Assembly (NCBI GenBank): GCA_021803645.1
Contig: JAJZLI010000039.1
Location: forward strand, 1 to 9,376
DNA length: 9,376 nucleotides
Source of the DNA: a bacterium
GTDB lineage: Bacteria; Patescibacteriota; Dojkabacteria; JAKAPS01; JAJZLI01
Reading direction: 5' to 3'
Shown here: one piece after another, positions 1 to 6,071 of the stretch
Layout: each line of letters starts with the position of its first letter
Position numbering within the stretch: position 1 is the first letter of the stretch
Notes under the pieces: model-generated
Told to the model about the DNA's origin: nothing
What the model saw: only the letters and a program-made list of their open reading frames with translations
Databases searched by the model: none
Translations under genes and position numbers: made by a program

Positions 1-980
1 ACAATTGGTATTACTATTATTGCCCCGATTAGCCCCCCAAGAGTTGACCCAATGAATATCCCTATTATAGTTAATAAGGGATTCATACCTATTACTTTTT
101 GCATAATCTTTGGAGCTATAAAGTTTGCTTCAAGCTGTTGTATTAAAATCACAGCTATTAGTGAAAATATAAAGAGACTAGGGGTTAGTATTAAGGTTGT
201 AAGTACAGCAGTAGCTCCAGATACAATTGGTCCTACAAATGGAACTACTTCACAAAATGCAGCAAATAATGCTAATGGTAATGCATATGGTATTCCCAGG
301 ACAGTAAGGTATAGCCAGAATAAAAATCCAATAACTAGACTTATTAATATTTGTCCTCTAAGCCACAGACCTAATTGCGATTCAATCCTTTGTATTATCT
401 GTTCAACTCTTTTTCTTAAATTATTTGGTACTAGGTTTAGTGAAGTTTGATAGAAGTGCTCTTTATACAGTATCATGTATACTGCCATTACAATAATAAA
501 AATGAAGTATACCAACCCTTCTATAATTCCTATTGCTGTTTTTGAGAGATTTAGAATTCCAGAAAGAACATTACTGTAATTATTAAATAAGTAATTATAT
601 ATATTGAAGTTTGATAGTTTTGTTGTTGTGTTTCCTAATACCCCTTTTAAGAATGGAAACACATGTGCAACTTTCCCTGGTATTATAGATAGGTATCCTG
701 TTATTGCTCCTATTTGAGAAATAATAGGAGCAATGACTAAAACGATGAAAGCTACAAAGAACGCAATTATAAATAATATACTAATAAGGACAGATAACCC
801 CTTTGGAATGTGCTTCTTTGTCATCCATGAAATTATTGGAGATATTGCAGACATTATAATGAATGCAAGAAATATAAGAATTAATACTATAGAAATTTTA
901 ATTAAAAAATATATTCCAACAACAATAGCAAGTACAATTAATATTGTCTTGGTTGATATTTCAATAGTTTGGTTTTTCAT
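1..980 (-). CDS. AI-2E family transporter (PerM/YdiK-like permease), C-terminus cut by window edge
   Basis: Reading the minus strand from the ATG at 980 gives 326 uninterrupted codons that run off the left edge. The protein starts MKNQTIEISTKTILIVLAIV and is very hydrophobic. It has an N-terminal pair of membrane helices (about residues 10-65), a middle soluble stretch, and a C-terminal membrane block. That block contains the family hallmarks LGIPYALPLALFAAF, EVVPFVGPIVSGA and, near the end, APKIMQKVIGMNPLLTIIG followed by a glycine-rich last helix. These motifs are typical of the AI-2E/UPF0118 family of polytopic permeases, whose members have been linked to signal export, Na+/H+ exchange or other substrates, so the cargo is unknown. 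Family members are about 330-390 residues, so only some tens of residues are missing. A TAA lies nine codons upstream in frame, making this ATG the only reasonable start. No clear Shine-Dalgarno sequence precedes it. Plus-strand frames at 52-450 and 733-1011 are shadows of this gene. Confidence 0.93.
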   Translation of the reverse strand, partial: MKNQTIEISTKTILIVLAIVVGIYFLIKISIVLILIFLAFIIMSAISPIISWMTKKHIPKGLSVLISILFIIAFFVAFIVLVIAPIISQIGAITGYLSIIPGKVAHVFPFLKGVLGNTTTKLSNFNIYNYLFNNYSNVLSGILNLSKTAIGIIEGLVYFIFIIVMAVYMILYKEHFYQTSLNLVPNNLRKRVEQIIQRIESQLGLWLRGQILISLVIGFLFWLYLTVLGIPYALPLALFAAFCEVVPFVGPIVSGATAVLTTLILTPSLFIFSLIAVILIQQLEANFIAPKIMQKVIGMNPLLTIIGIFIGSTLGGLIGAIIVIPI

Positions 981-1030
981 GAAGAACTTATTTTTTGAAT
1001 TCCAATTTTAGGAAATTTGTACTTACCCTC

Positions 1031-1059
1031 ATTCTATCCTAAAAATTTTAAAAACTCAA
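1031..1059 (-). promoter_or_regulatory. Sigma-70-type promoter of the AI-2E transporter gene
   Basis: On the minus strand, TTGAGT (1059-1054) is separated by exactly 17 bases from TAGAAT (1036-1031). These match TTGACA and TATAAT at 4/6 and 5/6 positions. Transcription would begin near 1024, giving a leader of about 44 nt before the ATG at 980. This is a consensus match read by eye. Confidence 0.5.
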
Positions 1060-1143
1060 ATGATTGCATTTGGTTCACATACATTCTGTAATCTGGGTGC
1101 AATTTTAGTATAAAATTTATTGGTTGTAAATAATTTATTATTG

Positions 1144-1368
1144 ATGACTAAACTCACATAGAGTCATGATATTCTGAAATATTACTAAGACTTAATGAGT
1201 ACCCTATAGAGTGATATGATATACCGAATAGATGTACATACTACTCTGGATGGGAACCTGATCTCCTATGGAAGAATTAAAGACCTCTTTTGCTCGTTTT
1301 GTAGGATTACAGACATGAAGTGAGGTTTTAATAGGAGATCCCCTTTCAGAATATCTCATCAGTAGTCA
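1144..1368 (+). ncRNA. Candidate structured RNA, unclassified (about 225 nt)
   Basis: The stretch between the AI-2E gene and the orphan ORF contains nested inverted repeats. An outer pair TGACTA/TAGTCA (1145-1150 with 1363-1368) encloses a perfect 12-bp stem, GATATTCTGAAA (1168-1179) with TTTCAGAATATC (1344-1355). Inside it, GGG (1252-1254) pairs with CCC (1341-1343) and GATCTCCTAT (1260-1269) pairs perfectly with ATAGGAGATC (1331-1340). A further 8-bp stem (1280-1287 with 1322-1329) includes a G-U pair at 1282/1327, which would be C·A on the other strand and so favours plus-strand transcription. A small TGTA/TACA hairpin (1300-1311) caps it. A 5' hairpin ATGACT/AGTCAT (1144-1149 with 1162-1167) competes with the outer stem. 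The 72-base left-hand insert (1180-1251) can form 5-bp GAGTA/TACTC or AGAGT/ACTCT stems. A TATAAA at 1109-1114 could be the -10 of its promoter. I do not recognise 6S RNA, tmRNA, RNase P, SRP RNA, T-box or intron cores. It could instead be a palindromic MITE-like element. The rest of the 981-1143 spacer shows nothing else. Confidence 0.55.
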
Positions 1369-1370
1369 AA

Positions 1371-1565
1371 ATGACAGGAAGGAAGATACCTGAAGGATGG
1401 CAGGCATTTACAGGTACAAAATATGAATATGTAAAACAATCTAACTGGGTAAAGAAAAATATATCTTGCAGTGTTGAAGAATTTGTTAAGAATTTTGGTT
1501 TAGGAAGTACAAAAACTCAGAGAAATTTTTATGCTATTAAAAATATGGAAAGAATTAGTAGTTAA
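1371..1565 (+). CDS. Hypothetical 64-residue protein adjoining the structured RNA
   Basis: A frame of 64 codons begins at the ATG three bases after the last paired base of the upstream RNA fold and ends with TAA. The product is basic with a composition typical of real protein (two Trp, ten Lys) and a stretch around SCSVEEFVKNFGLGSTKTQR that could be a helix-turn-helix-like segment. I do not recognise a family. The frame is open upstream only to the TAG at 1332-1334, with no other ATG, and there is no Shine-Dalgarno sequence just before the ATG. The nearest purine-rich stretch, GGAG at 1334-1337, is too far away and lies inside the predicted stem. It may be a small protein controlled by the structured leader, a remnant of a larger gene, or a chance frame. 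Confidence 0.4.
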   Translation: MTGRKIPEGWQAFTGTKYEYVKQSNWVKKNISCSVEEFVKNFGLGSTKTQRNFYAIKNMERISS

Positions 1566-1598
1566 GGACATATTACAATATATATATTATTAATACTT

Positions 1599-1621
1599 TT
1601 ATGTTTTATCATAATTTTTTT
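1599..1621 (+). terminator. Weak intrinsic terminator after the orphan ORF
   Basis: TTATG (1599-1603) pairs with CATAA (1610-1614) around a 6-base loop and is followed by seven T residues (1615-1621). The stem is short and AT-rich, so termination would be weak. A wider AAGGACA (1564-1570) / TGTCCTT (1633-1639) inverted repeat surrounds it. Its position between the ORF and the tRNA is what a terminator would need. Confidence 0.4.
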
Positions 1622-1688
1622 ATCCACCTAATTGTCCTTTATGTATTCTAAATAGTTCAATGATTTTTATGATTATCCTTTTATTATA

Positions 1689-1717
1689 TTGCATAGTTAT
1701 GATTTTCTTTATATTAT
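1689..1717 (+). promoter_or_regulatory. Likely promoter of tRNA-Glu
   Basis: TTGCAT (1689-1694), a 17-base spacer and TATTAT (1712-1717) form a plausible sigma-70-type promoter. Transcription would start near 1724, leaving about 24 nt of 5' leader for RNase P to remove. The region is very AT-rich, so other -10-like boxes (TAAAAT at 1722-1727, TATATT at 1732-1737) are possible. Confidence 0.35.
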
Positions 1718-1747
1718 ATGATAAAATCATCTATATTTGTATTGTGT

Positions 1748-1821
1748 GGCCTCGTCGTCTAGTGGTCTAGGACACCAGGTTTTCATCCTGGTAATCGCGG
1801 GTTCGAATCCCACCGAGGTCA
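1748..1821 (+). tRNA. tRNA-Glu (anticodon UUC)
   Basis: A complete cloverleaf can be read. The acceptor stem GGCCTCG (1748-1754) pairs with CGAGGTC (1814-1820), including one G-U, with discriminator A at 1821. The D arm has the conserved AGTGGTCTAGGAC region. The anticodon stem CCAGG/CCTGG (1775-1779 with 1787-1791) closes the loop TTTTCAT with TTC at 1782-1784. The T loop is TTCGAAT (1802-1808). The 3' CCA is not encoded and must be added after transcription. The T stem (1797-1801 with 1809-1813) has one apparent mismatch, C1798 against A1812, which is unusual but leaves four good pairs. It reads GAA and GAG codons. Confidence 0.96.
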
Positions 1822-1875
1822 ATAAAAAGGGGATACTAATTTATCAAGGTATATATTTTTTATTAATTTAATATA

Positions 1876-2574
1876 ATGATTCTTAGTTTATCTTCAATAC
1901 ATTTCTTACTTCGTTTTTGTCTTGCACTAATCCCGACTATTCTGTCATTAATTTTGTATCTTGCTCCAAAGAAAGGTAGTAAACTGGAGTCAGAGAAATA
2001 TAGAAGCTTTGTTTTACAAAAACTTTTTAACAATTCCCTTTTCTTGACAGTTGGGGGGTGGGCAACTTTTTTATCTGATGATTACATTTGGATTATTGTT
2101 GCTTTGAGTATAGGTGGATTAAGTTTTATTAGAGATCTGAATGTCTATATTTTTAAGATAAAGAAGGTTATTGATGATAACGCTAGGGTTGAAGAACTTA
2201 TACTTACAAACTATGATTACATATATAGCGTTTTCAAAAGATCTGGTTCTTTAGTTGATTTTTCACAAAATATTGGTAACAGATTTAAGTTATCTAATGA
2301 GATAATGTTTAATCTATATAATAGTTTCAGAAGTTATGAGGATAAAAGATATGAGGAAGGTAATACTTATTCCTCAGAGGATAAAGGTGAATTGTCTGAA
2401 GCATATTCTATTTTAGGAATATCTAAGAGTGATAGTATTGATGATATAAGGAAGGCTTTTAGGGAAAAAGCAAAATTAATGCACCCCGATTTTACAAAAA
2501 TGCAAGATGACACTGGCTTTAAAAAACTAAATGCTGCATATCAACTTATACTTGAGAGTAAAGGTTATAAATGA
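1876..2574 (+). CDS. Membrane-anchored protein with C-terminal J domain (DnaJ-like co-chaperone)
   Basis: The 232-residue product has two N-terminal hydrophobic segments (about residues 8-30 and 52-84), so it is probably anchored in the inner membrane. A charged middle region without recognised homology follows, and then a J domain from about residue 172 to the end. The domain carries the diagnostic HPD tripeptide (203-205) after the positively charged helix IRKAFREKAKLM and ends with the typical helix FKKLNAAYQLIL. J domains stimulate DnaK ATPase, and here the partner chaperone would be recruited to the membrane. There is no Gly/Phe-rich region or zinc-binding CxxCxGxG repeat, so it is not DnaJ itself; the arrangement is reminiscent of DjlA-like proteins. 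The start ATG lies 54 bases after the tRNA and lacks a Shine-Dalgarno sequence. It ends in TGA, one of two TGA stops here. The client process is unknown. Confidence 0.88.
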   Translation: MILSLSSIHFLLRFCLALIPTILSLILYLAPKKGSKLESEKYRSFVLQKLFNNSLFLTVGGWATFLSDDYIWIIVALSIGGLSFIRDLNVYIFKIKKVIDDNARVEELILTNYDYIYSVFKRSGSLVDFSQNIGNRFKLSNEIMFNLYNSFRSYEDKRYEEGNTYSSEDKGELSEAYSILGISKSDSIDDIRKAFREKAKLMHPDFTKMQDDTGFKKLNAAYQLILESKGYK

Positions 2575-2622
2575 AACATAATACCTTGTCTGTGTGTATA
2601 TTATATTAAATATTAGATTTTG

Positions 2623-3153
2623 ATGAATGCTGAAATATCTGATGAGGAAATTATTGCTCATTTCAAACAAAATAAAGATCAGGAGAGCTTTAATAAAATA
2701 GTATTGAGGTATAAGGGGAGGTTGTTTAATTTTATATTAAGATATTTATCTAATACTCAGGACGCAGAGGATGTTTTACAGGATATATTTATTAAAGTTT
2801 ATTTTAAGATAGGGTTATATGATGAGAGGAAATCTTCTTTTGTAACATGGGTTTTTACTGTTACAAGAAATACTGTGTTTAGTAAGTTAAAACAAAAGAA
2901 AATGGTTAGACTGGATTATGATAATATGTCAGTAGAGTCTAACCAAGGTAGTAATTTTGAGGACGATGAAATAGTACAAAAGGCAATAAATGTATTGGAT
3001 AAAAGATATAAGGATATTGTTCTTTTATACTACATGGAAGGATTTAAATATAAAGAAATTGCTGATATATTAAAAATACCTATAAATACAGTAAAAACAA
3101 GATTAAATAGGGCAAAAGTAATATTAAAGAATGAACTTAAAAACAGTTTTTAA
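2623..3153 (+). CDS. ECF-type sigma-70 family RNA polymerase sigma factor
   Basis: The 176-residue product has the two-domain layout of group 4 (ECF) sigma factors. Region 2 (about residues 20-90) contains DAEDVLQDIFIKVY at 47-60 for core RNA polymerase binding and the FVTWVFTVTRN segment that contacts the -10 element. Region 4 (about 118-170) contains the helix-turn-helix KYKEIADILKIPINTVKTRL that reads the -35 element. Region 3 is absent, as expected. A TTG one codon upstream (2620) would also open the frame, but the ATG at 2623 is preferred. The stop codon overlaps the following gene by 23 bases, and that gene encodes a small membrane protein, the usual place for a cognate anti-sigma factor. 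A TTGTCT at 2586-2591 and TATTAG at 2611-2616 lie upstream but their spacing (19) is poor, so autoregulation by the ECF factor itself is possible. The signal sensed is unknown. Confidence 0.93.
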   Translation: MNAEISDEEIIAHFKQNKDQESFNKIVLRYKGRLFNFILRYLSNTQDAEDVLQDIFIKVYFKIGLYDERKSSFVTWVFTVTRNTVFSKLKQKKMVRLDYDNMSVESNQGSNFEDDEIVQKAINVLDKRYKDIVLLYYMEGFKYKEIADILKIPINTVKTRLNRAKVILKNELKNSF

Positions 3154-3418
3154 CAAATTAATAAGATTTCGTACATCTTCAAATTTTGAAGATAGTGTTT
3201 TTTTTGCTATACAGCATAAAAAGAAAACATATGAAGTTGTTTATCCATTTTTATATGGGTTTATTGCACCTATATTCATTGGGATTGTTGGTATTATTGT
3301 GTTTCAAGTAGGGAACCATATTGATATATCAATTGTTATTGGTATTTTAGGCATAGTCATATTTTTATTAATTTTAAATAGGATTTCGAATTTATGGAAA
3401 CAGGTAAAATCATTTTAA
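3131..3418 (+). CDS. Small two-helix membrane protein, possible anti-sigma factor
   Basis: The 95-residue product has a basic N-terminal segment of about 35 residues followed by two hydrophobic helices (about 39-60 and 64-83) and a short basic tail. Its ATG lies inside the end of the sigma-factor gene, and its own end overlaps the next gene by 25 bases, so the three genes are almost certainly co-transcribed and translationally coupled. No HxxxCxxC zinc-binding anti-sigma motif is present; in fact the protein has no cysteine. A role as membrane tether or anti-sigma factor is inferred only from position and topology. The upstream AAAGA is a poor ribosome site, consistent with translation by reinitiation from the sigma gene. 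Confidence 0.75.
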   Translation: MNLKTVFNKLIRFRTSSNFEDSVFFAIQHKKKTYEVVYPFLYGFIAPIFIGIVGIIVFQVGNHIDISIVIGILGIVIFLLILNRISNLWKQVKSF

Positions 3419-3825
3419 TATCACTTGCAGCAGGTGTTATTGCTGCACTTTTGCTAATGGTTTCATTTGTATTAGGTGCTATTTCAGGTTCACATTTAAG
3501 ATTATTTAGGTATATTAACCCCTCAGTTAGTACAAATGGAAGGTTAGGATTCCCATTCGGATCTACACTTTCGCATGGGATGACTGTAAGATTTATTGGA
3601 AGTATTTATAGTATAACAAGTAAAGATATCATTGTTCGTGTTTTTAATAACTATACCTTTAGTATTCCTAAAAGTAGTGTAATCAATGTACTTAATACTA
3701 GTGGAAGTAAGGTTAGTATTTCCTCTCTTAATGTTGGTGATTTTGTTCAAGTAATGGGGCTTTATAACGGAAAATATCAGTTGAGTATTATAGGATATAA
3801 AGGAAAGTCTGGTACAGTTTCATAA
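3394..3825 (+). CDS. Membrane-anchored DUF5666-like protein
   Basis: The 143-residue product begins with a single hydrophobic helix (about residues 5-31), acting as a signal anchor. An exported domain follows, rich in Ser, Val, Ile and Gly. From about residue 63 it reads like a small beta-barrel domain of the DUF5666 type. It starts GMTVRFIGSIYSITSKDIIV, has a strand pair ending PKSSVINVL, and then SISSLNVGDFVQVMG, which matches the family's usual S-x-x-x-L-x-x-G-D-x-V pattern. No enzymatic residues are evident. TAGGA at 3379-3383 ends 10 bases before the ATG and may be its ribosome site; the gene begins inside the preceding one. Proteins of this kind are often encoded next to ECF sigma genes, so it is probably the envelope output or sensor part of the same module. 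The family assignment is from motif resemblance only. Confidence 0.75.
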   Translation: METGKIILISLAAGVIAALLLMVSFVLGAISGSHLRLFRYINPSVSTNGRLGFPFGSTLSHGMTVRFIGSIYSITSKDIIVRVFNNYTFSIPKSSVINVLNTSGSKVSISSLNVGDFVQVMGLYNGKYQLSIIGYKGKSGTVS

Positions 3826-3829
3826 TCGG

Positions 3830-3859
3830 TTGACATAACTGATATCATATTGATATAAT
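3830..3859 (+). promoter_or_regulatory. Strong extended -10 promoter of the efflux/MarR operon
   Basis: A perfect TTGACA (3830-3835) and a perfect TATAAT (3854-3859) are 18 bases apart, and the -10 is extended by TGA (3851-3853). Transcription should start near 3866-3868, about 33 nt before the ATG at 3900. It is the best sigma-70 consensus match in the window. The leader has no Shine-Dalgarno sequence. Confidence 0.85.
3840..3856 (+). promoter_or_regulatory. Probable MarR operator inside the promoter
   Basis: The spacer holds the perfect 8-bp palindrome TGATATCA (3840-3847), and its half-site TGATAT recurs at 3851-3856 running into the -10 box, 11 bases (about one helical turn) further on. 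A repressor bound here would block RNA polymerase. The MarR-type regulator encoded as second gene of this operon is the obvious candidate. The assignment rests on symmetry and position only. Confidence 0.5.
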
Positions 3860-3899
3860 TTTCCTCTAGATAGTTTGGATTCCTAAATAAAAAATATTT

Positions 3900-5456
3900 A
3901 TGATTAGAGAACATATAAATCCATCTAGGTTGTATTTATTAATGGGGGCAATTATGCTTTCTATTTTTATGGCAGCTCTTGATCAGACGATTGTTGCTAC
4001 GGCATTGCCTGATATTTTAAAGAGTTTAGGTGGATTTAATTTATTAACTTGGGTTTATGCTTCATACATATTAACATCAACAATTGTTATTCTTATTGCT
4101 GGACGGCTTTCTGATATCTATGGTAGGAAGATTTTATACCTTATTGGTATCGCTATTTTTGTTTTAGGTTCAATCTTATCTGGTCTTTCTGGTAGTATAT
4201 TGCAACTTATTATTTTTAGAGCAATACAGGGTATAGGAGCTGGTGCAATGACTTCTATTGCCTTTGCTTCTGTAGGTGACTTATTTACCCCAAGAGAAAG
4301 GGGTAAATGGCAGGGACTTTTTTCTTCCATGTTTGCTATAGCTTCGGTTGTTGGTCCTTTGATTGGTGGATACCTTACAGAACATGTATCCTGGCATTGG
4401 ATATTTTATATTAATGTTCCAATAGGCATAGTTGCGTTTTTGCTTATAGCAAATGAATATCCTCATATTGTGATACACAAAGATGAGTCCGTTGACTATT
4501 TGGGTATTACTTTATTTACAATACTAACTACAGCCTTAGTTTCTGCATTTATTTTTGGAGGAACTACATTTGCATGGAATTCTTTTCAGGAAATTGGACT
4601 TTTTGCATTATTTGTAATATTTCTTACTGTCTTTATAATTTCTCAAATAAAAAGAGTTCATCCTCTTTTACCAACCTATCTTTTTTCTGATAAAAACTTT
4701 GTAATAGTTATAGTTTTAGCGTTTATTTCTTCATTTGCTATGTATGGAGCAATTGTATTTTTACCTATATATTTTCAGTATATAAGAGGATTATCTCCTA
4801 CAATTTCAGGGTTATATCTAACCCCAATGACTATTGGAATTGTTATTGCCTCCATTACCAGTGGAATTATTATGAGTAAGACTGGTAAGTATAAATTTAT
4901 GCTATATATTGGTATTGTAGTTGCATCAGTAGGAATATATATGTTATCTCATATAACAGTGTCTTCTGGTATGTTGGGAACTGTTGTAAGTATGCTTATT
5001 ACCGGTCTTGGTTTAGGTATTTTCTTTCCTGTTTTAAATATTGTGGCACAAAATGCCTTTCCTGTTGCCCAAATTGGCGTTGTTACTGGGACTCTACAAC
5101 TTTTTAGAACTATTGCATCAGCTATCGGTCTTAGTATTATGGGTTCTTTTATGAACAATTTTTTTATTAGTGCCCTTGTAAAAAATAAGCCTTCTGGATT
5201 ACCAGCCTTTCTTTCATCTGCATATAATGGTTTAAAAAATTCATTTTCTTCTGCTACTGGTAATTTTTCAAATGTTAATCTATCAGGAGTTCCTGCTGCC
5301 TTTCATAATTTTGTAGTTGAAATTACCAATGCTGTGTATACTTCTTTAACTAGTGCAATTTCTCATATAATGCTTTTCTCATCTATTATTATAATTGTGT
5401 CTATTATTTTTATATTCTTTCTCAAAGAGGTACCATTGAGGACTACTAATGATTAA
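3900..5456 (+). CDS. MFS drug efflux transporter, DHA2 (EmrB/QacA) family, 14 helices
   Basis: The 518-residue membrane protein has the length and motifs of the 14-helix DHA2 drug:H+ antiporters. Visible motifs are LDQTIVATALPDI (27-39, motif D1 in helix 1), GRLSDIYGRK (68-77, motif A in loop 2-3), R107 with QGIGAG (110-115, motif B) and VVGPLIGG (150-157, motif C, the antiporter signature in helix 5), followed by SWHWIFYINVPIG (164-176), highly characteristic of the EmrB/QacA group. An extra-cytoplasmic Ser/Asn-rich loop sits before the last helix (about 435-475). It would export toxic or lipophilic compounds using the proton gradient; the substrate cannot be told from sequence. It is first in an operon with a MarR regulator whose ATG overlaps its stop by 8 bases. 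The ATG at 3900 directly precedes conserved N-terminal sequence. No outer-membrane or adaptor partner (TolC, EmrA) is encoded alongside, so a single-membrane-type system is likely. Confidence 0.95.
   Translation: MIREHINPSRLYLLMGAIMLSIFMAALDQTIVATALPDILKSLGGFNLLTWVYASYILTSTIVILIAGRLSDIYGRKILYLIGIAIFVLGSILSGLSGSILQLIIFRAIQGIGAGAMTSIAFASVGDLFTPRERGKWQGLFSSMFAIASVVGPLIGGYLTEHVSWHWIFYINVPIGIVAFLLIANEYPHIVIHKDESVDYLGITLFTILTTALVSAFIFGGTTFAWNSFQEIGLFALFVIFLTVFIISQIKRVHPLLPTYLFSDKNFVIVIVLAFISSFAMYGAIVFLPIYFQYIRGLSPTISGLYLTPMTIGIVIASITSGIIMSKTGKYKFMLYIGIVVASVGIYMLSHITVSSGMLGTVVSMLITGLGLGIFFPVLNIVAQNAFPVAQIGVVTGTLQLFRTIASAIGLSIMGSFMNNFFISALVKNKPSGLPAFLSSAYNGLKNSFSSATGNFSNVNLSGVPAAFHNFVVEITNAVYTSLTSAISHIMLFSSIIIIVSIIFIFFLKEVPLRTTND
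5438..5442 (+). promoter_or_regulatory. Shine-Dalgarno site of the MarR gene
   Basis: GAGGA ends 6 bases before the ATG at 5449 and lies inside the coding sequence of the transporter. It is one of the few clear ribosome sites here. First genes of transcription units have none, which suggests that internal operon genes use Shine-Dalgarno initiation while promoter-proximal genes do not. Confidence 0.6.
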
Positions 5457-5868
5457 CAATACTGTTTCCCAACTTGTAGATCTACTATTTATATTTAAAA
5501 AAAATTTTTTAAAACAACATCCTGATTTTGGAATTCCTATTTTATCACTTCTTATTTTTAGGATTATTAGTGAAGAGAAAGAGATAAGAATATCTGACAT
5601 TGCATTGAAATTGAATGTTAGTGTTTCTACAGTGACTGAATATGTTGAAAAACTTGAATCAGATTGTATTGTACAAAAAATTACAAAAGACAATGATAGG
5701 AGAGAAAAATTTATAAATTTGACTGTTAAAGGAAAAGAAATGCAGGATAAATATATGAAAAAATTTAAAGATAGTATTCTCAATAAACTTTCAGTTTTAA
5801 CAGAAGATGAACTAAAGGTATTAAGCCATAATTTACAGTCAATTATCTCTATATTGAATAAACTGTAA
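5449..5868 (+). CDS. MarR family transcriptional regulator
   Basis: The 139-residue product is the usual size for MarR proteins. An N-terminal dimerisation helix pair leads into a winged helix-turn-helix. RISDIALKLNVSVSTVTEYV (47-66) holds the two helices of the DNA-binding motif, with the recognition helix from about 58 to 70. The wing carries the signature DNDRREKFINLT (81-92), where Asp83-Arg84 is the classic wing-tip pair. C-terminal helices complete the dimer interface. The gene overlaps the efflux pump gene by 8 bases and has a GAGGA ribosome site, so the two are translated from one message. The likely job is to repress the shared promoter until a pump substrate binds, with a candidate operator at 3840-3856. 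No redox-sensing arrangement is evident; the single Cys73 lies just after the recognition helix. Confidence 0.94.
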   Translation: MINNTVSQLVDLLFIFKKNFLKQHPDFGIPILSLLIFRIISEEKEIRISDIALKLNVSVSTVTEYVEKLESDCIVQKITKDNDRREKFINLTVKGKEMQDKYMKKFKDSILNKLSVLTEDELKVLSHNLQSIISILNKL

Positions 5869-5892
5869 TTTATATATATGTATTCCGTATTC

Positions 5893-5923
5893 CTATTGTT
5901 TAAGTTTGAAAATAGTTTTTTTT
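5893..5923 (+). terminator. Weak intrinsic terminator after the MarR gene
   Basis: CTATT (5893-5897) pairs with AATAG (5911-5915) around a 13-base loop that could add a few AT pairs, and eight T residues follow (5916-5923). It sits 25 bases after the MarR stop, the expected end of the efflux operon. The stem is weak, as in the other candidate terminator here. Confidence 0.5.
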
Positions 5924-6035
5924 AAGATTAATTTCTATTGCAATTATTGATTTATGGATACTAACTAGGTTATTTACTAATTATAAACCATATTGAAATT
6001 GTATCCAGAGACTCATGTTTTACACATAATTATGT

Positions 6036-6064
6036 TTGAGAAACCATATAATTTGTGGTATAAC
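6036..6064 (+). promoter_or_regulatory. Promoter of the methyltransferase-like gene, placed for leaderless transcription
   Basis: TTGAGA (6036-6041), a 17-base spacer and TATAAC (6059-6064) form a near-consensus promoter (5/6 in both boxes) with an extended -10 TGG (6056-6058). The ATG at 6072 begins only 8 bases after the -10, so the transcript would start at or within a base or two of the start codon. The TTG at 6036, which could open the frame further upstream, is therefore the -35 box and not a start. A second TATAAT at 6047-6052 lacks a -35. Confidence 0.6.
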
Positions 6065-6071
6065 GCACCCT

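Noticed and set aside
52..450. Plus-strand frame of 132 codons (and a similar one at 733-1011)
   Set aside because: The minus strand here encodes an unbroken AI-2E family permease with family motifs, so these are shadow frames.
1246..1260. TGGGAACC reminiscent of a T-box TGGNACC bulge
   Set aside because: It has an extra base, no specifier loop is identifiable, no terminator follows, and no amino-acid or tRNA-ligase gene lies downstream.
1344..1362. Minus-strand CTGATGA...GAAA resembling a hammerhead ribozyme core
   Set aside because: The base before GAAA is T rather than the needed C, stem II would have only two pairs, and no NUH cleavage site with fitting stems I and III is present. The GAAA is explained by the 12-bp stem.
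5379..5783. Minus-strand frame of 134 codons
   Set aside because: It is antisense to the MarR gene and the end of the transporter and has a low-complexity, shadow-like composition.
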